From: Dryococelus australis | Lineage: Eukaryota; Arthropoda; Insecta; Phasmatodea; Phasmatidae | Direction: 5' to 3' | NCBI GenBank assembly: GCA_029891345.1 | Contig: CM057000.1 | Coordinates: forward strand, 130,851,663-130,915,662 | DNA: 64,000 nt | Shown here: one piece after another, positions 11,716 to 22,516 of the stretch | Position numbering within the stretch: position 1 is the stretch's first letter | How the letters are laid out: every line of letters begins with the position of its first letter | Made by a program: the position numbers and the translations under genes | The notes under the pieces: generated by a model | Seen by the model: the letters and a program-made list of their open reading frames with translations, nothing else | The model's database searches: none | What the model was told of the DNA's origin: nothing

Positions 11716-14202
11716 ATACTTGCCAATCCCAACCCCTCCTCCCCGCCCCACTCTACATTGTTTGCTGCCATTGTAGCTAAATTCAAATATTTCTCTTACT
11801 CTTTTTCCACCCTTGCCACAATATTGTTTACCAAAGAACTGCGCAGATGCATGAGGAGCTACTTGTGCATATCATGCATGCCATTACAGAAATCAAATAC
11901 AGCCATGTGCAGCTACATAGAGCAACACGTGCATTTCATAAGCGTACGGCCAAGTCTGTGAGAACTCTGCCCCGCGGTGAATTACTGCCAATTGCAGGAG
12001 GAGGAATAGGTGTGCAATCCAGGTCACTCTCAGGGTGTAAACTGCCTTTCTTAACTTCCTCTGCGCACCTCCCTTCCGGGTGTATGGAATAGGAGACAGG
12101 AGCAAGTACGGCCTCGCAAAAGTCAAGCAGGCGTTTAAAAGTCCCTATCATGTTCTGCCAAGAGGCTGCAGCTGCACAGGCAAGAGTTATACCCTGTGTT
12201 CCTTTCATCCGGCACCGTAGAGAGCGGTGGACAGAGCAGTGGGTTGGTTCAGGTTGTACACTTACGTCTCTTGGGTGTGGTATCCACAGGGGGTCAGCTC
12301 ATCCAGAACTAAAACCTGCTCCATTCCAGCCCCATAAAGAGCAGTGGCGGAGTATGGAATAGCTCGGCTTTACTGAACACCTGGTGAAGGAGTTAACAGT
12401 GGTTGGGGCTCTACCGAACTCTACCCAGGGGCAAAGCTTAGGTAGCCATCTAATGGGTGTGTATCTGGCTTAAAAGCTTGTGGTCTACTGGCTTCACTCT
12501 GACGGGCTGTTTTTCCGTAAGGAAACGACACAGTAACACTCAGAAAATTAGTACACAGAAAGTTAGTTTAGAAGCACGTGTTACATTCACGGAGAATAAA
12601 ACACGATAACTTTGTACTACCGCCTATAACTAACCTGAATTTACATGGAAGTTTTGAACTATGTAAAGCCAGGTGAAGGCGACCTGGTTCTAAAACCTGA
12701 CGGGAAATAAGGTGATTACATCTGCTCTAGAGAGTTACCACACAGCCCTAACAGGGTGTCCACTGAAATTCCATTTTGGGATTCCCTTACTTTTCCGTTT
12801 ACCAGGCAGAATTTTTCTGTTTACCTTTGCCTATTTTTTTAGGAACAAAATCTTCTAATACCATATTTTCCACTGCTCACAGAACAAATATGCTATCAGT
12901 GAAGTTGAATTTAACCCCTTCAGTCCCCTTGTCGATGATCGAGGACATGTTCCAAATGAAGGATATTTATGGTCAGCACTGTACACAGTGAGGAATCAGT
13001 GGATGGTCTTCCAAGTATTGTCCTTGTGAGAAATCTTATTCGTGGAAGTTCTGCGCCACTCATTTGTGAATGGTTAATGATTAAGTCAAGAACATTTGGT
13101 ATGTTTTTTGTTGGTTGCAAGAATCAAGGGTTGATACAAATACAGAGCAGATCAAAAAATCAAGCTATTGCAACGCTTATGCTCTTGAATGGATTGCGGA
13201 CTGAAAAGGTTAATTACACTGCAATAGACCAAGCAAGCAGGGCCGACATTTTATTCAGGTCATCTACACTTCTCACGATACATGTTACTGACTTCACACG
13301 AGTGCCCATTACGAACAAACAAATAATTAATTTTGTACATAAACCCTATATCACTTGGCAAAGATGTATTATTGCTACTTCACAAAATAAAAATTGAAGT
13401 TTTAAAATGTATAAGCTAATAATTACATTTTCCCTAAACCAGGTGAAAATTCCCTGACTTTTCCATGTCACATGAAATTCTATGACTTTTCCCGGTTTTC
13501 CAGGTTTTCCCTGTGGGTGGACACCCTGCTTAACTATCGACCTGTTTTGTCCTGAAGGGACCAAGATTGGTGACTACCAGATGGTTAGTGCTGAGGGTTG
13601 CCGTTACTGTCCAGTAAGGCAGCATCCTTAAGGGACTGTCGATGACAGTTACCAAATGGGGTGATACCACCAAGGGCTGGTAAGAAAGAGCAGTAGGCAT
13701 GTTCAGGAGCTGTTGATGATCCAGTCTTTCAGAAGCTCAAGATAGGTCTGCGGCTGTTGCAGAAGGAGTCTTCTGGAGGGGTAGTCTTCAACTGGTAGCT
13801 TCTTCCGGCTCTTCGGTGAGCGGTGGAAGAAGCGAGTCGTACCTGAGAGCGCGACCTGCCGGTGGCTTCATCCGGCCCAACACTGGGCGATGGAGGAGAA
13901 ACAGACTGAAGATTGCTGGTCGCGCTGGTCCTTTTTACTTATTTCTCCCTGGACCGGAGTAGGCGAGGGGTGAGAAAAGAAATAAACTCCTCCCCTCGAG
14001 TTCGGCGGCTGTCGTCTCCTGCGTGGATGAATTGCTGATGTGATGGACTTCATCCCTTATTTTGTCTGCAGGGTACGTACTTCCCTCCCTCTGTGCGCCG
14101 TAGAACTATGTGGCCTTGGGTGGCGGGCTCGGTGTCTCAATCCGGCAGTACAATCTTACTTCGGTGGGTGTTGACGTGATGTCTGGCGTCTACAGAGCGT
14201 CA
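11716..14202 (-). mobile_element. LTR remnant, giant-LTR family, interrupted by a TIR element
   Basis: The right boundary is CGTCA at 14202. It carries the family hairpin (12669-12687, minus orientation CCAGGTCGCCTTCACCTGG). It also has the conserved ATTAGATGG block near 12450, which is shared with the LTRs at 59450, 62651 and 32675. The left boundary is uncertain because the neighbouring LTR ends at 11708. A TIR element of about 780 bp is inserted at 12752-13528. The poly(A) signal appears degenerate. Confidence 0.6.
12752..13528. mobile_element. Non-autonomous TIR element (CAGGGTGTCCAC ends)
   Basis: The ends are exact 12-bp inverted repeats CAGGGTGTCCAC. Subterminal sequence has repeated CCCTGACTTTTCC and GGTTTTCC blocks at the right end. 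CAGGG-type termini suggest hAT, but flanking 8-mers do not match clearly, so superfamily is uncertain. An internal 142-codon + strand ORF (12969-13397) has no recognised domain. Confidence 0.75.
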
Positions 14203-14250
14203 TGTGTGTGTGTGTGTCTATCTATATATATATATATATATATATATATG
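14203..14250. repeat. (TG)n-(TA)n microsatellite
   Basis: A short TG run is followed by about 14 TA units. It separates the LTR remnant from the mitochondrial-like block. Confidence 0.95.
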
Positions 14251-14471
14251 ATATTCAATCAAACAATAAAGTTATTAATAATTGAGTACTATTAAATATA
14301 AAAAGTTCATACTCGATGAAATAAGTTAAATCATTAAACATAAATAAAATACCAACAAAAAATAAAATAAATCTAATAATAAATAAATAAACTAATAAAA
14401 TATTACATAATGAATAACGTCAAAGAATAACTTAAAGTAAAAATACATTTTCAGACCCACAAGCTAATAAA

Positions 14472-14537
14472 AAAAATTTAGTTAAATTAAACTATTAACC
14501 TTCAAAGTTATAAATAAAGAGTTATCTTTAAGCCTTA
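14472..14537 (+). pseudogene. trnW: Mitochondrial tRNA-Trp(TCA) relic in NUMT
   Basis: The 66-nt segment has anticodon loop CTTCAAA flanked by TTAAC/GTTAT, a D arm AGTT/AACT and a 3' acceptor AAGCCTT. The 5' acceptor has decayed to AAAAATT, so the acceptor stem no longer pairs well, as expected for a nuclear pseudogene copy. Confidence 0.75.
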
Positions 14538-14593
14538 GTATATAATACACATTTTAAATTTGCAATTTAAAATCATTAAATGAATATAAAACC
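14530..14593 (-). pseudogene. trnC: Mitochondrial tRNA-Cys(GCA) relic in NUMT
   Basis: Read on the minus strand it starts GGTTTTATA, has the anticodon arm TTTAAATTGCAAATTTAAA and ends TACTAAGGCTT. It overlaps the Trp relic by 8 nt on the opposite strand, the classic Trp/Cys overlap in insect mitochondria. Confidence 0.75.
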
Positions 14594-14660
14594 AATAGTA
14601 TAGGGGTATTAACCTGTAAATAAATTTACAGCACTTATAATAATAATTTATGTATTAAAC
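14594..14660 (-). pseudogene. trnY: Mitochondrial tRNA-Tyr(GTA) relic in NUMT
   Basis: On the minus strand CTGTAAATTTA gives a GTA anticodon, followed by ACAGGTTAATACCCCTATAC, similar to the Tyr T arm. The 5' half is poorly preserved. Confidence 0.55.
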
Positions 14661-14868
14661 AGATGGATATTAAATAACATATAATAAAATTTTAATTAAA
14701 TATAGATAATTATCAATAAAATAATGAATATTTTAAGTAGATCTTTATTATAATGGGTAATTAATATAGAATACTCCCTTACTTTAAAAAAAAAAATTTT
14801 TCATTTAAATGAAAAAAGTAAGGAATTTTATGTATATAAGCATTTATACACAATGTTATTTACCTAAC

Positions 14869-14903
14869 TTGTGTGTCTATATATATACACACACACACAC
14901 ACA
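14869..14903. repeat. Short TG/TA/CA microsatellite
   Basis: TGTGTGTC, then TATATATA, then a CA run. It lies at the right edge of the AT-rich block. Just upstream (about 14775-14825) is a hairpin-like TTTTCATTTAAATGAAAA palindrome. Confidence 0.9.
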
Positions 14904-16214
14904 GAATTTTAAAGCATTTTTTATATATAACAACTTTGGCATTCCCACACAGTGGAACATTTCTACTGTGCAATATATACTTTATACTGTTTAACTGAGA
15001 GAGTCTAAATATGTCAAAAGTACTCAAAACTATTACTAATTTTAGCAAGATGGTTCAAGTACTGCTGACTGGTCTCCACAAAAATCTGCTCAATTAAATT
15101 TTGGTAAATTCCATACTTTTACAGGAAATCCAAGCCAATTGAATTTTCATAACAAAAACTAAGTGTTTTTGGAGACATTATAAACTGTTTAGTTTATTTC
15201 TTTATGTGCCAACATGTTTTGGAAAATTTAATATTTAACACTCTTAAAGGTTCAAAGGTACAGTAACTACTGTAATAATGCGATGTTATTTTTCTCTAAT
15301 AAGACTAAAAAATAGAGCATTTCTTGATAATTTGGAACAACCTCACAGGTACACAGTTAGAGAAAAAATATATAAAACAAGCACTTTGGTTTTGGATAAA
15401 CATATTTTACTACTCTTTCAATGAAAAGCATTATATGCTGCATTCATCCACAGTTGAATTTTGTCTGTGACTATAAATGTGTCATTAGTTGACTGTCCTA
15501 TTTTGTAATTTGAAATTGGAGGTATTTTGGTAATGTTTTAATTTGAGTTAAGCCCTTTGCATCAGTTGTGTAAATTGTTAGGTTTGTTTTTCTGTAGTGT
15601 AAAAGCTGTACATAAGGGGATTTACAGTCCAAAAACAGTCTCCCACTGTGCGAGTGCACAGAGGAAACGTATTTATTCTAGCTTATGAGGATTATTTTCT
15701 TGCATCTGATAGGGGTGGAGTAAATCAACATTGCAGACCAGGAGAACCTGATGGTTGTGAGTAACTGATGTCGGGGCGTGTCTCCAGGCCACAGACCAGC
15801 TGTTCTGAAACACTGTTGTAGATGACATTACTTTGAATCAGACATCTTGAAAACAACATGTGTTTCATTCAATATTTCACAGTGTAAAATGGGATTCATA
15901 ATTGCAGACTTGGCAAAACATAAGTCTGTAGTTAGCAGATAAAATTGTGAATTATCTCAGTTATTACATAAACTGAGTCCCTGGAATGCAAATAGTAACT
16001 GAAGCAACAAGATTAAATTGCCATGAAAAATACTGCTCTGCTTCACACCAGAATGTAACGGTTTCAATATCAGATAAATTCTGATTATGCTTTGCTAACT
16101 GAAGAATAAAGCATGCATATAAAAAAAAAGATATACACTTAAGTAAGTGTACGGGGTAAAGGAATCTATGAGATGGTCAATGGAAAAGAGGATTACCCAA
16201 AAACTGTTTCACTT
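14904..16214 (+). other. Intron 1 sequence, nothing recognised
   Basis: AT-rich, no long ORF, no recognised repeat. Confidence 0.5.
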
Positions 16215-18544
16215 TGACGCACTCCAGCTGGCTGCTTGGTTACCCACTTGAAGCAAGCGGAGGAGAATAGAGTGCGAGACCCTACCTCCATCTGGGCCTA
16301 ATCAGAGAGTTGGGCTGAGCTCGGTGGATGAATGCTGATTCCCTCCGGGGTACACCTAATTTTCTCTTCTGCGGTGACAAGGGTTCTAATGGGTATTTCG
16401 CCTGGTGGGTCGAGGATTTGCCCATGTTGGGGGACCTAGTGGCCACCGATTGGTAGAAGGGCTGGGAGTGGATGGAGGGGAATCAAACCCCAGTGTGAAC
16501 TCCCTCCCAGGGACGTTGATCTTGCTCACCGTGAAGGCCGTCAAGAAACGTGAAGCCAGCTGTCACTAATTAAGGAAATTAAAATATCAAAGAGAATACG
16601 TTAATGGGGATGAGGATGATGAGGTGGGGGTTAATTTATTTGCTGGGTAATGACCTAATAGATTTTACGGATGCTACTAGGGCGTTTGTAAGGGGCTGGT
16701 CTGGTTGGCTTGCGTGTTGGGATGAAACCAGCTGCCGAGGTAACTACCTTGTTAAGTATTGATTTAGGGAGGATGACTATATTAATGACTTTCCCTGCTG
16801 CTGTGTGAATCTGGCAAGTGATAGATGAAGTTTTTTTAATAGGTTCCTGTTGTGTCTGTTACATTCTACAAGTCCGGCCACAGCCAACAGATTCATAAAA
16901 GTGGGTCCAAGTATGAGTTACAATTTTCGTTGATTGAAGGGACCTCCCTAATCAGCTCGACAGGTCTCACCGCGAGTTGAGGAGGAAGTAGCTTAGGATC
17001 ACTGGGGAGTTCAACAAATTTATGTCTGACTGAGTTAGCTCTCGTTGCAGTGCCCGTCGGGCCAGTCATCTGATCCTGCTATTGTGTCCACCTCCTTTCT
17101 TATGCATCTGATCACTGAATGTAAATTTGCAAATCCAATAAATTCTTTTAATGGACTCTTAAGCACAGTAATGAATATGGTGGCGTGCTTGTGACCTAGA
17201 GGTCGGTGCTTAAGCCCTCCTGGGTGTGGTCTTGTACAGACACTCCGAGGTAATGAGCGTGATATATGACTAACTAGATTTGGAGCGTTTCTGCAGGCAG
17301 ACTCGGGTGTACCGGACACGCCTTACGAGTGCCCAATTTTGTTCAGATTAAAACCTTGTGCAGGCTCCAGAAATCCTAAGTGGTACAGCCCACTCATGCT
17401 TGGTCCGCAAAGGTCACTAGTTTACAAATGAGCCACAAATTGCAAGTTATTAAAGCACAATTAAATTAACAAAAATACATGAGAGGGAATTAAATAACTA
17501 CCTCACCAAAGGTTAAGTTTAGCACAGCGTATTTATTGCTACTTCACAAAAACAAAGGGGATATATGACTCTGTATAGAAATAGCTAAAATAATTATATA
17601 AATTATTTTACGTTATATTATGTCAGGTGAAGGCAAACCTGAGTATTTAGATTCAAAGCAAGAAAAACTCCAAAATGCTATTCGCAATTGACAGCAAAAT
17701 CATGAGGGGTGGTTTTGTCCAGAAGGGACAACGTTTACGGTCTGCTATCGTGGAATGCAAGAATTGACTCGGGTAAGTGGTGTAGGGGTAAGGATGTCGT
17801 GATACCTTTGGATCATGACCAGAGGTTTCTCTGCGGGCTGCGAGGTTGACGTTGGAGCTTCTGGAGGAGCTGTCTTCTGGCTGCTGGAGTTGGAGAGGAG
17901 AGCCTTTGCAATCTCGGAGGGCCTTCTTCTGGCTGAAGAGTGGATGGCCTTCTTCAGGCTGGAGGATCTTCTGCAGACCTTGGAGAGCCCTCCAACCTTA
18001 CACGGTCGGCAGGCCAACGTAGACTGGCGAGAGCATTTTCGCTTCTCCTTATATACCCAAAATTGCAGCTTGGTGGCTGTCAAAGGGGTGCGGGGGTTGC
18101 TAGCCTTCCATCGCAGTGGTTGGATATTACAGGGCAGTGGACTGCACCATGCAGTTCTTATTGCTCTAGCTGGAGGCTGCTGACATATTTACTGCCTCCT
18201 CATGAGGCTCGGCGGCGATGAAGTCACAGGCCGCAGGGGTGCTGCTTTCCTGCGGTATCTCTTAACTATCTTATCTTTCTCTGCATGTATGTGGTTCTGC
18301 AGGTAAAAGAAGCTTCGGTTTCGCGAGTGGCAACCACATACCATTTTCTGGGTGTGCAGTACAATTTCAATAATATCCACGTGTCTGTTGTCATCGAAAT
18401 CTGCGTGGAATCAACCCTGTAGCCACAGAATTAATTGTCTGCCGGTGTGTGATTTGCCCCGTAATTCTATCAACGTGTGATGATGGGGCGAAGTTGAAAA
18501 GTAGAGAACGCAGTCGCGCTGTGCAGTAAGGTAGGCATGCGTCA
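16215..18544 (-). mobile_element. Solo LTR, giant-LTR family, 2330 bp
   Basis: Termini are TGACGC at 16215 and GCGTCA ending at 18544, flanked by the 4-bp repeat ACTT (16211-16214 and 18545-18548). On the minus strand: TATATAAG box at 18048-18055, family hairpin at 17624-17641, AATAAA near 17530, then a decayed coding stretch with CQIHTAAGKVINIVILPK near 16800. It closely matches the layout of 38291-41038, including a CTCC(T)AGGT-type repeat near 17210. Confidence 0.8.
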
Positions 18545-19330
18545 ACTTAAACCAAAATAAAACCAATTGACAGTGTAAATAGTCTAATTATAAGAAACAA
18601 AAAGACCACTCCTTAGTCATGAGCCATATTCAAGTGGTTGGTACTTTCTACAACTTTTGCACCCAATCAGTAATCAGGCATTCTTGCTACTGGGTGTATT
18701 AATCAAGTTGCTGCAACCAGACAGTTCTACTGGTAGGTCAACACTCTGGAGCTACGCCACCTCGAGGAGTTGGAGTAAAAGTGCAGAAGGTGAAAAATAA
18801 ATGTGGATAGGCAAGAGAAACAGTTTTTGAATTTCAGACAAGTTAAATATGTTTATTGGGCTTGGTAACTATTCTGAACATATTGACAGGGTCTCGAATG
18901 GTAAAAATTCAATAATACATAGGATGGAAGCAAATAGTTTTGCAACATAAATACAAGTTTTGGTTTTTAAAAATAATAATAATGTATATAAAATTAATTT
19001 TCATACATATATTTTATGAATTAACACATACAGAGTTAATATAGTAATTTATGTACGTGTAGGAATTTTATTGAACATGGTTTCTCAATTTAACTTTCAG
19101 GCATTCATTTTTACACCATCTACACTTGTCAAATTATCAACAAGCCTTTAGCCTTCGGGTGCTGAAGTTACAGAAAGTACATCCCACCCAAACAAAGTAT
19201 TTGTAGACTGTAATTCAATATTTTCTCCCCATATGTGTCAAAAGTATTACTAGTTTTCTCAGTTCAGCTACCAAATGTGTCGTCATCAACCCCATTTACT
19301 GACCCTAACAATATGGAATCTACCAGTCAT
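18545..19330 (+). other. Intron 1 sequence, nothing recognised
   Basis: AT-rich, without a coding exon or clear repeat. Confidence 0.5.
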
Positions 19331-19342
19331 CTTTAACTATAG

Positions 19343-20098
19343 AGGGCCATAGTCAGGCGCGGTTTTAGCGGGTGGGCCCAGGCCCACCCAAGATTTCGAG
19401 GAAAAATATACTTTTTTTTTCCCCCGTGGCCACAAGCAAGGCTGGTCACGCGACTCTTAGCGCCCCTGCAAATACTCTACTTCTATGACCGTATGTCATC
19501 TAGAAAGTAAGTTTTTCTTATACTGTAACACTTTGTATTACAAATTGCCTTCAAAATTTCAAGACTAAATGTGATTTATATCATAATATTTTTTTTTATA
19601 TTTTAAAATTTTATTATTTGTGTGACAGTGTGTATTTTTGTTAAATTCTTCACTCAAACTAATTTTATCCTAAAAAAAAAACTTAATATTTTTACCAGCT
19701 GTATATTCAATGTTTAGATATGAAAACTGCTTAAATAGCATCATTTTGCACCTTGAAATCCAAATTTTCCAGGGGAGAACCCATGGTCCCCCCCCTTTTA
19801 TTGGCCCACAAAGGTATAATTTCCTAGAAACACCCCTAGCCATAGTAATGTAGTGGTATGACTACCTGCCTCCCACCTAAGTGAACCGAGTTCAATTCCC
19901 AGCGAGGTCACTCCCAGAATTTTACGTGTGGGAACCTTGCTGGATGATACCGCTGGTCGACTGGTTTTCTCTTAGGGATCTCCCGTTTCTCCCACCCTTG
20001 CATTCTGCCACTGCTTAACACCCCTCTCTCACTTTGCCACCATCAGCTCTCAAAACCTTTATGTTAAAGAGCCGCTCAAATATCTCTACTCCACTCCA
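19343..20098 (+). mobile_element. tRNA-derived SINE (type A) interrupted by an hAT element
   Basis: The SINE has a 12-bp target duplication CTTTAACTATAG (19331-19342 and 20099-20110). Its head reads like a tRNA gene, with an A-box-like TGTAGTGG and a B-box-like GAGTTCAATTCC. The body is GGGATCTCCCGTTTCTCCC and the tail holds CTCTCAAAACCTTTATGTTAA. Other copies here align along the full length. The head is split by the 485-bp element at 19354-19838. Confidence 0.85.
19354..19838. mobile_element. hAT-type non-autonomous element, 485 bp
   Basis: It is flanked by the exact 8-bp duplication GCCATAGT (19346-19353 and 19839-19846), which itself belongs to the SINE head. Ends are imperfect inverted repeats: CAGGCGCGGTTTTAGCG versus TAGGGGTGTTTCTAGG. 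A subterminal GGCCCA block occurs at both ends. An 8-bp duplication with CAGG-type ends fits hAT. Confidence 0.8.
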
Positions 20099-20183
20099 CT
20101 TTAACTATAGCATGAAGCAAAGATTCCACATCATTAAATACTTTATGGTGTCCATACACTTACTAAAATTGTTAACTTTTAAG

Positions 20184-20635
20184 GGCTGTTCACGATAAAG
20201 TGAGCACTTTAGAAATGAACCTTAGAAAAAAGTCACTGCCCCTGCATGCATATATTTTTATGAGTGCACTTAGTGACATTCGTCCAGTAAAGTTGGTAAT
20301 TATGGTTGGATAGTAGTTCTATATATTAATATTGAATAAAAAGTGTTAGGTAACCATGTGTGATAACTTAAAATTATTTCTTTCATTTTGTTTTTTTTCT
20401 AATGCACAGAAGTATAAAAATTGGTAGATTTGTTAAGTATTTCCTTTTCTAATAATTTTACAGTTTTACTTAACCAACGCATGAATAAAGTGAGTGAAGA
20501 GATTTGGAGGTGTTGAGAGCCGATGAGGGTGATTGAGGTGTGTATGGAGCAGTGCCAGAATGAAGGGACAAGGGAAATGGGCAAGTAGATCTTAGGCAGG
20601 GCTTTCAAAAGTGCTAATTTTATCATGAACAGCCT
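20184..20635. mobile_element. MITE copy 1 (GGCTGTTCA termini)
   Basis: Terminal inverted repeats of about 30 bp begin GGCTGTTCACGATAAAGTGA on the left and GGCTGTTCATGATAAAATTA on the right (reverse complement). It aligns along its length with 24975-25348. A fragment of a type-A SINE (about 20491-20582, minus) is present only in this copy. No coding capacity. Confidence 0.85.
20491..20582 (-). mobile_element. Type-A SINE 3' fragment inside MITE copy 1
   Basis: GAGAGCCGATGAGGGTGATT and the following sequence match the 3' half of the other type-A copies. The tRNA-like head is missing. It marks a 5'-truncated insertion later than the MITE. Confidence 0.8.
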
Positions 20636-20639
20636 ATAG

Positions 20640-22090
20640 CAGGAGGAAGCATAAACCAACCAGAAGTCTTAAGATTTCACATAACCACATGCTGCCCCCA
20701 CTTGTGGAGAAACTAAACACATTGCCATGGAACAGGTCTGCACTTATAGTCCATACTGAAAATCTCCTAGAGGGATTGAACATGGGGGTTCTGGAGCGAA
20801 GTTGGCCATTCAAGGGATCAGGATACTGGGACAAATGTACTGTGCTTGCCAGAGTACGAGAAGCTGTTCACTGTGTTCCCTCCCAGACTCATCAGGGAAA
20901 GAACAGAAGGTTTTGAAACCTAGCCAGATACACCCTAAGGCCTAGACCCTTGGTGGGTGGATGAGTGTGGCACTGTTGACGTTAGGGCCACTATGATGCC
21001 AACCAGCCAGCAATTGCCACCTCACTGCCCACCTATACCCTCGAGGCAGTCCCTGGCTACTTGACAAAGGCTTATCCGGACCTGTCGGTAGTGTTCCAGC
21101 CAGCAGACACTCATTCACCCTCGCAATCACAACCACAGTAGTCCATTCACAGTTACTTCAACTTTTCTGAAGCCCTGCTAAAGTTCTACTTCCCAGAACA
21201 TTCCTCCGCTTCACGCACAAAAGCTTAACCAAGTCTAGAACTTACACCACACGGACCACATACTACATTTGTGTGCTCTTAGTGTAATAATATTTTGCAT
21301 AAGAACTATTCCTTACAAGACATTAACAACACAACTATTTTATCCCTGTTTTTATTCATATTGATTGCGAAATAAATATTATAATTTATAGACAAAATAT
21401 ATGTAGAAGTTCAATTTAGCTAAAAATAAGGTACTTTTATGTTAACAGATGTACAAAATTCTTGTGATATGTGACACATTTAGTAAACAACCAAGCACGT
21501 CATACATAGGGTGGTTTTTCAATGGTTTGATTAAGAAAGTGTGAAGAAACTGCAAATAGACTATAGCAGCTGCAACCTCAGCAACAGCAGTAGCAGCTGA
21601 GAGACCAGCTCGCTGGCTCCACTATCTCTGGCCAGGTAACACCAGCATGCCAAGCAGACAACACAACTCGGCCCTAATTAGGTTCCCTCCCAAAGAGGGA
21701 TGAGGACACGTCCTAGGCAAACGGGCTCGCCTCTGCATATCGTACAGGAACACTCAACAGCAACACATGGGTACAGGAGGGGCGTAGGCATAGACCTGCA
21801 AGTAAGGCAATCTGAGCGCTAAATGTTAAATAATTTTTTTTACAGGGAATACCTAGTGCCTTAGCATCTTATGATGTTAAACCACTTCTCTTCATATGCA
21901 TTAAAAAACAAAAACATATCAAGAAAAGCGAAATTTTACAGAACTAATTACAGCTCACTCTTACAGAAATCTAATAATCATATTTTATAAATATAAGTAA
22001 TACTGGTAAAAAACACTCCTTTTTCCTCATAAAGAAAATATGAGCACCTCTCAGTTTTCATTTACATTCAAAAAACTTTCATTGAGAAAC
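20640..22090 (+). other. Intron 1 sequence, unassigned moderately GC-rich blocks
   Basis: Segments 20680-21150 and 21550-21800 are GC-richer and may be transposon remains, but I found no termini or domain. The rest is AT-rich. Confidence 0.4.
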
Positions 22091-22094
22091 AGAG

Positions 22095-22325
22095 GTTAAG
22101 TGATACAGAAGTAAATGCTGGACTCATATTCAAGAGGACTGTGGTTTGATTCCAAGTCCAGCAATACCGATTTTGGTTTCCGGTGGTTTCCTGAAATTAC
22201 TCCAGGCAAATGCCATGGCAGATTCCTTCCCCATTCCTGCTTGCCTGAGCAAATTGTTCCATCTCTAATGACCTCCCAGTGTACAAGATGTTAAGCCCTG
22301 CCTGCCTGCCTGTCTACCCACATAC
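22095..22325 (+). mobile_element. tRNA-derived SINE (type B)
   Basis: A B-box-like GGTTTGATTCC head is followed by GGTTTCCGGTGGTTTCC, ACTCCAGGCAAATGCC, CATCTCTAATGACCTC and a AAGATGTTAAGCCC tail with a short CCTG repeat. It aligns with the copy at 43262-43500 and ends about 50 bp before the exon 2 acceptor. Confidence 0.85.
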
Positions 22326-22378
22326 TTAACCTTTCGTTGCAAAGAAAAATTCAAAATATGACTCTTGTGTTTGTCTAG

Positions 22379-22516
22379 GACTTATAGGTCTGGTATACAC
22401 ATCACTAGCAATCCTGATGCTGTGCACAATACTTCTGCTGATGTTTATACATTCATGGCAGCGTTTGGGACTTGGAATTATAAGTACACCTAACACCACT
22501 TACGACTACATCATAG
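22379..22516 (+). CDS. GMC oxidoreductase exon 2 (membrane anchor, residues 11-57)
   Basis: The exon follows a TTTGTCTAG acceptor and ends at ATAG/GTAAGC, phase 1 on both sides. It encodes one strongly hydrophobic stretch (about residues 11-35, rich in L, I, V, M) that could be an uncleaved signal anchor, then a linker, then TTYDYIIV, the first beta strand of the Rossmann FAD fold. The anchor suggests a membrane-bound or secretory-pathway enzyme. A type-B SINE ends about 50 bp upstream of the acceptor. Confidence 0.88.

Larger units (their letters stand above)
14465..14700 (+). other. NUMT: nuclear copy of mitochondrial tRNA-Trp/Cys/Tyr cluster
   Basis: Three adjacent mitochondrial tRNA relics lie in the order Trp(+), Cys(-), Tyr(-), within an extremely AT-rich block (about 14250-14870). 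After Tyr, GATGGATATT at 14661 loosely resembles the start of cox1 but has stops. Upstream sequence could be nad2 but I could not confirm it. The order is the ancestral insect one. Confidence 0.75.
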
